A stretch of DNA of 64,000 bases from Sipunculus nudus (taxonomy: Eukaryota; Annelida; Sipuncula; Golfingiida; Sipunculidae): assembly GCA_026874595.1 (NCBI GenBank), contig CM049315.1, positions 10,434,664 through 10,498,663 of the forward strand. Direction: 5' to 3'. Positions 28,389-64,000 of this stretch are shown here, in pieces. A program made the position numbers and the translations under genes. Within the stretch, counting starts at the first letter, position 1. Each line of letters opens with the position of its first letter. The notes beneath the pieces are model-generated. The model ran no database searches, was not told the DNA's origin, and saw only the letters and a program-made list of their open reading frames with translations.

Positions 28389-29421
28389 TAACGTTTACAA
28401 GTTTTAATCTGAAAAAAAATGATGTCATTGAGTTTTAAGTTACTTTGATTTATCTTATTCATGGTAGGTTCCCATTGTTTTGACAGCAGTTCTTTCCAAG
28501 GCTGTCTGTCTGCCAGTGCATGTCACAAGAGGCACAGACCTCAGGTAACCCACTGTCTCCATTATCCTTTCCTCAAGACATATCTGCTCCCAATTTAAGC
28601 AGTTAAACCATGCATTCAGCCTGAACAGATGATTCAATCACACCAGTTTGTTTATTCAGTGACGAACTTTTCTTATCACACTCTTCTCTTGACAGCTTTC
28701 TCCAAAATAAGTTTGCCCTTTATATGTGGCTACATTTCACCTAATTCAACAAAGCTGAATCTAGTGAATGACTCTTAAGGGAAGCTTAACTTAACCTCTA
28801 ATTTAATTGGAGTACATTTCACCAGGAAACCAGAGAGTCTGAGACATCACACATACAGTCAGCAGTCTAAACCAGGTACACAAGCAAGATAATTTGTCTG
28901 GTATTTCTGGCCAATCATGTGTGTTTTCTCTTGCTGAAAGAATTACAATATTGTTGGCAGATAGTCCATTCATTGGCAGACATTCCTTGAATGTTTAAGG
29001 ACATATTTTAAGGAATTAAATTTGTTCTTTTTGAACATCCAGACAACAGTAGACATTAATTAAATATCTCCACTTGACAACTCGCTCCTCACTCATCTTT
29101 CATGGCACTGATGGTAGCACATACTAGTAGGACTTGTTATCACACGGTTACTGGTTAAAGACCTGGTGAAGAGCTTCACAATACTTACATTATAACTCAT
29201 GAATTTCTCATTAGAGGCTCAACACCAGATGGAGACACAGATGCACACAAACATTACATACAAACAAACATGAAAAAAGTTGACAAAAGTGAACTGTTTT
29301 TTGTTGTCTGAAACAGCAGCCTGATTTCACTTCCCAACCTGTACAACGTATTCTACAATTGCTCCAGTGTTTTTCATGTTTGATTCAATAAATAGTCCTA
29401 TGTATTAATATTATGGGAGGA

Positions 29422-29461
29422 TATCATATAAATATATATATATATTATATATATATATAAT

Positions 29462-29520
<59 letters not shown>
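29422..29520. repeat. (TA)n-rich microsatellite
   Basis: An interrupted TA run of about 100 bp in TMEM144 intron 1. Confidence 0.9.
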
Positions 29521-29523
<3 letters not shown>

Positions 29524-29785
29524 TCGATTGTTGGTTAATTTTTGAAGAATTTTTTATTATTATATTATTTTTATTATTATTATTTTAACCTGTTTGATGA
29601 AAACATTAATCACATCACCATCAGAAATCATCACTAATGAGTAGATCATCGATCATGAGTAATCACCAGGAAGTTGTCTGTTTTCACTCCAACATATAAA
29701 CAAAATCGACGACACTTGATATTTACATTAAGGCACATAAAGTAAACAAAATTTGGTTTATTGCCCATTAATAACCAAAGCTCAC

Positions 29786-29870
29786 CTGATCGGAAAGCAA
29801 ACGAGACAAATTGGTCCACTTCAGAGCGTTGTCATGTGACTGTTGTACACCCTACAAAGTCACGAGACCT
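29786..29870 (-). other. TMEM144: Candidate TMEM144 5' UTR exon (3' end supported, 5' end guessed)
   Basis: On the minus strand a strong donor GATCAG|GTGAGC ends at 29786. It lies about 2.4 kb upstream of the ATG exon, which needs an untranslated partner. The stretch is more GC-rich than its surroundings and contains GTCATGTGAC (29831-29840). The upstream edge is arbitrary. Confidence 0.4.
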
Positions 29871-30106
29871 GTGGATCGCTTAAGCTAGGGGAAAAAGTCG
29901 ACATGATATTGTCTCACTAAAAAAAATAAAAAAAAATAAAAATTAAATGTATATGCATGTAACATTATATAATTACAATTTCTCTGTAAAATTCCATGTA
30001 CTTAAATTAAGAATATATATCTATAGTATAGCCTTCAATGTTATAGGTGGTTTAGTTTCCAAGGTTGTCTATAGATGCCAGCACCTGCAGAGTCCAACAG
30101 GGAAAG
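29871..30106. promoter_or_regulatory. Putative bidirectional promoter, TMEM144/RNF121
   Basis: This is the gap between the candidate 5' UTR exon of TMEM144 (minus) and the candidate first coding exon of RNF121 (plus). No CpG island or clear TATA positioning is visible. The inference rests on gene arrangement. Confidence 0.35.
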
Positions 30107-58535
<28,429 letters not shown>

Positions 58536-59495
58536 TTAGTCAATTCATTGTAATAATGTATAATTACGATCATGTTTAGGACTTCACCGTGTTTGGTATG
58601 ATGTATGTCGTAAGTGGAATTTGAAAAATGATCATGGCGGAGCACTCGAGTCAGATTAGGTATAGTGTCAAATAAGTCTGTATGTATGATTGCAGCTGAT
58701 AGGCCTATTGTGACAGCTAACGTAAGTGCATTGGAAGATGGTATGACATTTTCTTCACGCGAGCAGTGTAGAGTTTAATTTAAATGGAAATGGCAAGCAA
58801 TTCAGGATATGATTCACTCATCTTGTGTCTGGAGACACAGAACTCGGTTCAATATTCAAGTCATTTATGGTGGATCAGACGCCAAGTTGTTCACTTAGTC
58901 ACATGACTAGCAACATGACATGGTGGCTGGATACTTCGTCATTACAAGCATATTTCCAGCATATTTGTCTGCCAGAATGTAGAGTCTGGCTTCACTCAGT
59001 GTGCATAGCAATATACGACGTACTGTGCCAAATGCTGGCATTTTATGATAAATTGTTGTTGATGTTATTAAGTTGTACCAGTGATGTGTTGTATTTCAGT
59101 AAAATATCCTATTTATGTTCACACATATATTTTTGTATGAGTACTCAAACAATGAACAAATGTTTATTTTATCAGGGTACTAGTCGTGAATTTGGTTTGG
59201 ATATGTTACCCTTTGTATTAGTATGGTAAGTGTATGGTAATAATGGTGTAGCAGATTCTATAACAGTTGTGTTCAAATGGAAATATTAAATGGGACAACA
59301 TTCACAGTGGGATACAGTTATTGTAATCATGCATTGTAGTGATTAATGCTGTGTGTGTACAAAGATTATGTGTGGATCCTTGAAAACTTCTAATGCTTGA
59401 AAAAGGTCAATTTCAAGGCTTGAGAATTTTACTTTTTCTCTTTGAAGCCACAGAATAGTCCTTGAATTGGCAGAAAATAGCCCTTTCTACATTTT
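58536..59495 (+). other. Probable RNF121 3' UTR and flank
   Basis: No further exon is expected after LGLE. An ATTAAA at about 59283 could be a polyadenylation signal, but nothing else supports it. The 134-codon frame at 58825-59229 lacks an ATG at its stated start and has no similarity I know. Confidence 0.4.
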
Positions 59496-61354
59496 TAGCG
59501 AACCTGTGAGCTTATGCGATGCTGTGGCGTCGTCCGTCGTCTGTACGTTAACCCATACTATCTTGAAAACGGCAAGAGATAGCATCACGAAATTTTATGC
59601 AAAAAATTAGTCATCTAAAAAACTATATTGGATTTTGCTTATTTTTTGGCTAACTGCATTTTCATAGATTTTATAGGGAAAAAGCTAAAATAGCTTTAAA
59701 AATCTTCTTCTCCGAAATTGTTCAGCCAAATTGTCCAATATTTCACAGAAATGATCCCTGGAACAATCTTTCTCAAGTTTGTTCGAATGGTTTAAGTTTG
59801 GTGATTTTTGGCCGAGTTACAGGAAGTTGAACTTAGTCATCTGTCCAAAAAAGCATACTAAAATTACAATCTCAGAAATGGCTGGAGCTATCATCACCAA
59901 ATTTTATGCCAACGTTGTTTACATAAGACATATCTGAAATTTAGGTATTGGTGGCGCCACCTGCATCGGCCTTTTTTGTACGGGGGTCATCAGTGCCTGT
60001 ATCATACTGATGGCTACAAAAAACTTCTTCTCTGAAACCATATGGCCAAATAGTTTAATATCGCACAAAAATGATTCTAGGGTAGTGCTTTCTGAAGTTT
60101 GTTCAAATGGTCTCAGTTCAGTGACTTTTGGGTGAGTTATGGGAAGCTGAATTTAGTCATATGCTATAACAGCCCATTTTAGCTCAGTGGCTACAAAGAT
60201 CTTCTCCTCAAAAACCACTGGGCCAAATTCTTAAATCTCACACATTAATTATCCTTAGATGTTGATAATTCAAGTTTGTTCAAATGGTTTTGGTTCAGTG
60301 ATTTTTGGCTGAGTTATGGGAAGCTTAACTTAGTCATTTTGCTGTATTTTCCCATATGAGTTATAAACCTGTAAAACGTTTTTTGACTGATGCTACTGAG
60401 GCCAATTTGTTTAATATTTTACAAGAATAATCCCCTGAAAAATTCTTATAATAATTGTCTTTTATGGTTCCAAAGAATTAATTTTGGCTGAATTATAAAG
60501 ATTGAATTGAGTCATTTTACCATATATGTTAGCTGTGTGAAGCAGATACATCTAGATTGGCACCAGTATATCTGCATTTTTTAACATCATGCCTCCAGAC
60601 ATTTAGATTTCAGGTTATCTATGGTTAATATTGACAAGAATGTTTTTTAAAAGCTTTTAAAAAATGTAGATTTATGATTTTTAGATATTCCTCATGCCAG
60701 GCAATGTTTACAATCACAGGTATACAGCTGTCTATGGGTATATAAAGACGGCTGTACATGGATTATAAATAATTGGTATACATAGTCAAATTAATTCAAG
60801 ATTTTGCCATCAGTGAGATGTATCTGTATTACAATTTTGCATTCAATATGCATCTGTAATAATTTTTAGGGAACCTGTGAGCTAATGCGATGGTGTGGCG
60901 GCATTTGTCTTCTGTACGGTAACCTATATTATTTTGAAAATGATTGGAACTAGCTAATGAAATTTAACGCAAAAAATTGGCCATCTATAAAACTCTGCAT
61001 TTTCTTAAATTTTATAGAGAAAAAGCTAAAAAAACCTTTAAAACCTTCTCCTCTGAAACACTCAAGCCAAATTGTTCAATATTTCACAGAAATAATCTTT
61101 TATACCATCTCCCTCAATTTTGTTCCAATGGTTCAAGTTTGGTGAATTTTGGCCGAGTTACAGGAAGTTGAACTTAGTCATCTGTCCAAAAAAGCATACT
61201 AAAATGACAGTCTCAGAAACGGCCGGAGCTATCATCACCAAATTTTTTGCCAGTGTTGGTCACATGAGTCATATTTGAAATTCAGGTATTGGTGGCGCCA
61301 CCTGCATTGACCTTTTTTTGTACGGGGGTCATTGGTCATCTTTTATTATTCTAG
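59496..61354 (+). mobile_element. Two copies of a third repeat family
   Basis: TTTTTAGCGAACCTGTGAGC starts a copy at 59496 and TTTTTAGGGAACCTGTGAGC another at 60867. Both carry GTATTGGTGGCGCCACCTGC then TTTTTTGTACGGGGGTCAT (59945 and 61287). The second ends TATTCTAG at 61354. Between them the first continues with two to three ~200-bp tandem units (TTCTTCTC.GAAA.CA..TGGCCAAAT). No coding region. Confidence 0.65.
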
Positions 61355-61439
61355 ATATTTTTATGAAAAGTTTATGAATATGAATAATAAAAAAATTTTA
61401 GCTGAAGTCTTTCATTATGTGTTAATAGATATACCAACA

Positions 61440-61960
61440 GGCCAAGATCTTTAAATAGCCAACTGTTTCAGATTTGGCACCAGATCAAGAGTTCATTCAG
61501 TGCAACCAGATTTAGGTCAAGTGTTCAATCAGTGCAGCTAAGCGCAAGGCATGTGATCACCTCATGGGTGACATGTGAACACCTCATGGGCACCATGTGA
61601 TCACTTCATGGGTGTCAAGCCCCTTAAGGCAGGGCCCCTGCATGAGCTAATGCAATGGTGTGGCTACTATTTCAGATTTGGCAACAGGCTAGAGGTCAGT
61701 CTGGATCTATTTATAGCTTTGGCAGACTGCCTACTGTATCAGATTAGGCAACAGGTCAAGAGTTCACTCAGTGCAGCCAGGTATGGGTCAGGAGTTTACT
61801 CAGTGCAGTAGCTGCATTCTATTTATAGCTTTGGCAGACTGCCAACTGTGTCAGATTATGCAACAGGTCAAGAGTTCACTCAGTGCAGCCATGTACTGGT
61901 CAAAAGTTCACTCAGTCTAGCCAGGTGCAGGTCATGAGTTCGCTCAGTGCAGTAGCCTGA
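61440..61960 (+). repeat. Imperfect tandem repeats
   Basis: Units with CAGATT.GGCAACAGGTCAAG and AGTTCACTCAGTGCAGCCAG recur four to five times with lengths of about 60-120 bp. The shorter half-unit also repeats separately. Confidence 0.75.
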
Positions 61961-62412
61961 GCAAGCAATTTGTCACAGTTCACTTGGTGCAACAGCCTTT
62001 CTCACCTAAGCCTGTTCAGCCCCATGCATAAGACTCAAGGTAAGTTTGATGCATTGGCCTAATATTTTGACCTGTCTATGTGTATTTGATGGCTTTCTCG
62101 CTCACAAGACAGGTGTCGCCACCTACAATGACTTTTGCACAGTTTGTGTCCCTGCTTTTTCTCAGGAGGGGTTTGATATATCAGTCTGAAATTGGGCATA
62201 TGTATATATCTCTGATAGCTTCGTTGTATACAAGACTGGTGGTGCCAGCTACAATCTTTTTAGTGTTGTGTGCACCCATGCCAGAATTTTAGCAGTGATG
62301 TTTGTGTAATCATTCCTTATTCAAAATGTTTAGTACTTGCATTGTTCATATACATGAAAAAGTAATGGTCCAGCATTGAAGCATTATACCTGGTGTATTT
62401 CCCAATGAACAG
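61961..62412. other. Fragment of the 45.2/48.1-kb Helitron-like family; no gene
   Basis: CTTTCTCGCTCACAAGACAGG, TGTCGCCACCTACAAT and TTTTGCACAG at 62090-62140 match that family's interior. No termini are seen. Confidence 0.45.
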
Positions 62413-62517
62413 GTTCGCATTAGGCCTGTAGGCCTTGTTGTAATTCCTAGAAGTTCTGTGCACATAGTATGTAATGAAGCTTTCATAAGGTCCCTCTTTT
62501 TCCAAGCCTCCCATCTC
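62413..62517 (-). CDS. Unrecognised candidate coding exon
   Basis: The minus-strand frame MGGLEKEGPYESFITYYV, then NKAYRPNANLFIGKYTR, runs into a possible donor CCAG|GTATAA. Composition is protein-like (aromatic and charged residues, no low complexity). The acceptor side is weak (AAAATTAG), so the ATG at 62514 could instead be a start. I do not recognise a family. A longer overlapping frame (62346-62630) is an alternative reading. Confidence 0.2.
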
Positions 62518-62727
62518 CTAATTTTCTTGCATATCCTTTTGGTACGAGTAGTAGGTTTGAGCGTGCAGTCCACATTATCAAGTATTTTCTGGCTAAAAAT
62601 ATTGGTAGATGTGATAACTGTACAAAACATCAGCTGAAATGACAGGAGAGACCTAGTGATGTGCAGGCGTAATCATTGGTGGCAGATAAGCGGGTATGCA
62701 AGACATAAGACCAGTCAGATATCAACG

Positions 62728-62853
62728 TTACTTGTATAGTTTTCCAGCTGGTGAAACGAATTCGGCCAGCAGTATAAAACTTGTCGATGGCGGAAGGGGA
62801 AAGGGGGGGGGGATGTCTGTTTATTCTCAGGTTCTCCAAATGATCTGGTGAAC
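62728..62853 (-). CDS. Unrecognised candidate coding exon with C-homopolymer
   Basis: On the minus strand MFTRSFGEPENKQTS leads into a run of ten C. In the next frame it is followed by LSPSAIDKFYTAGRIRFTSW and a possible donor CAA|GTAACG. The two protein-like halves are in different frames across the homopolymer, so either an indel error or a real break is present, or the resemblance is chance. No family is recognised. Confidence 0.18.
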
Positions 62854-63090
62854 ATATTACAATAAAATCAGGAAATATTTCCTGTTGTCCTTGATGATAA
62901 TGTTAAGCAAAATTGGACTTGAAATATTGACAGAGACCTTAAGTTTAAATAAAGTCACTGAAACAAATGTTGAATTGTTCCATCAAAGTCCTTGAAATGT
63001 TTCATCATTTTAGGTACAAACCTGAATAATAAATGGGATACCTAACTCCTGATATATCTTATCAGGTTTTGTTTGTGGTATGCATCTTTA
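62854..63090. other. No gene seen
   Basis: Unassigned flank before the TA array. Confidence 0.4.

Positions 63091-63148
<58 letters not shown>
63091..63148. repeat. (TA)n microsatellite
   Basis: Pure TA run of about 58 bp. Confidence 0.95.
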
Positions 63149-63151
<3 letters not shown>

Positions 63152-63171
63152 CTTTGTATGTACTTTCCCTT

Positions 63172-64000
63172 TAAGCCGTCAGCCCATATGCCGTAGGCAG
63201 ATGGGCTTTTGTTGTCACTCGTGCCGACAGCCAAGTGTTCTTACATTCATCCATTTAATAACCTTAATATTGTGAGCAGGATATTAAAAAAATAAATCGA
63301 CATATCCGATTCAAAACTTCAGTGTAGATGCATATCAACAAATCTATGATAGGGTTAGGTGTGGCCTGTAAATCTTCCACACAATTGTGAAATTTACTGA
63401 TTATGCAGATTTATGCAAAATTTTGTTTTCTTCAAAATTACAAAGAAATGTCTTGTCTCCTTTATTTCTCGACCGATTTTGAGTCGGCTTGTTCGGAGAC
63501 ACCGTAACTTTACACGGAATTCTAAACCTGCAGGTGGGGTCCCTCTGAGATACAAACCTTTTGTGATGAAATGTAAAGAGTGCGCCTAGTGAAAAATGCA
63601 TAATTTTAACTTGCGGGGTGCCAGATGAGTGCGTAATTGATGTTGTTTGAAAATGTGAGCAGGATATCTTAAACAGGGGTAAACAGGATCAAACATGATA
63701 TAGGCGGAGCTGACAAGCCCTGCTCTGAAATCACCTTTACATGACATCACCCTAGAAGGGTTGATTAAACAGTAACAGCTCTGACCCCAAGCAATTGTTT
63801 ATCCTGATGATTCTGTCGGGATATGACAAAATTTTGTTTTACAATTGACTGAAATGACTGAAATAGGGGTGTAGATTAAGATTTTTTTCACCGAGTAATT
63901 ATAAACGAATTGTGGTATTGTGAGGAAATGATGTGTTGAAGGGACGACAGTCGATAATACCCAACCCCTGTAAACATTGAGCTACAAACATGTAATTTCG
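63172..64000 (+). mobile_element. Element related to the 41.9-kb Helitron-like family; right end not defined
   Basis: TTTAAGCCGTCAGCCCATAT with a complementary ATGGGCT shortly after, then ATTGTGAGCAGGATATT and TGTAGATGCATATCAACAAA, corresponding to ATTGTGAGCAGTATATC and GTGCAGATGTATATTAACAA at 42020-42095. From about 63700 I cannot assign the sequence. No gene is seen. Confidence 0.4.

Noticed and set aside
58825-59229. 134-codon plus-strand frame after RNF121
   Set aside because: It has no ATG at its start, lies in the probable 3' UTR, and shows no familiar domain.

Overview
The window is animal nuclear DNA, AT-rich and full of repeats. It carries intron-containing genes with GT-AG splice sites and no bacterial-style operons. 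The interspersed repeats combine ACGG/ACAG-type tetranucleotide tracts, tandem core repeats and short hairpin ends, as in the 'pearl'/CvA class described from bivalve molluscs. A marine bivalve is my best guess. It rests on repeat style and protein similarity recalled from memory, not on a search.

Two protein genes can be reconstructed exon by exon, apparently head to head around 29.8-30.1 kb. On the minus strand is a TMEM144-family multi-pass membrane protein (predicted carbohydrate transporter, 379 aa), with a candidate 5' UTR exon at 29.8 kb, its ATG exon at 27.25-27.42 kb and eight further coding exons from 24.81 down to 18.65 kb. On the plus strand is RNF121, a membrane-anchored RING-H2 ubiquitin ligase (330 aa if the proposed first exon at 30.1 kb is right). 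Its other exons lie at 47.96-58.54 kb.

Region by region: 1-24857 holds two tandem copies, about 99% identical, of a 13.37-kb unit that carries TMEM144 exons 3-10. The left copy (A) has all eight exons intact but no exon 1 or 2 in view, and its start lies outside the window. 24858-29785 is the 5' part of TMEM144, with a Harbinger-type MITE and TA repeats. 30173-47962 is the presumed first intron of RNF121. It is packed with mobile DNA: a short LTR-like element, a broken retrotransposon gag reading frame split by a 4.8-kb pearl-like insertion, Helitron-like elements and tandem core repeats. 49202-54008 is a minisatellite of about 129 units of 35 bp in RNF121 intron 3. 54-58.5 kb holds the remaining RNF121 exons, including two introns with minor-spliceosome (U12) signals. 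58.5-64 kb is the 3' flank, with more repeats and one weak unrecognised coding candidate.

The most unusual theme is minisatellites seeded by exon-intron boundaries. The RNF121 array repeats the end of exon 3 together with its 5' splice site. A TMEM144 array repeats a 3' splice site plus the start of exon 8. A third array abuts the acceptor of TMEM144 exon 6. A second theme is a 12-bp palindrome, GGTGGCGCCACC, recurring in several otherwise dissimilar repeat families.
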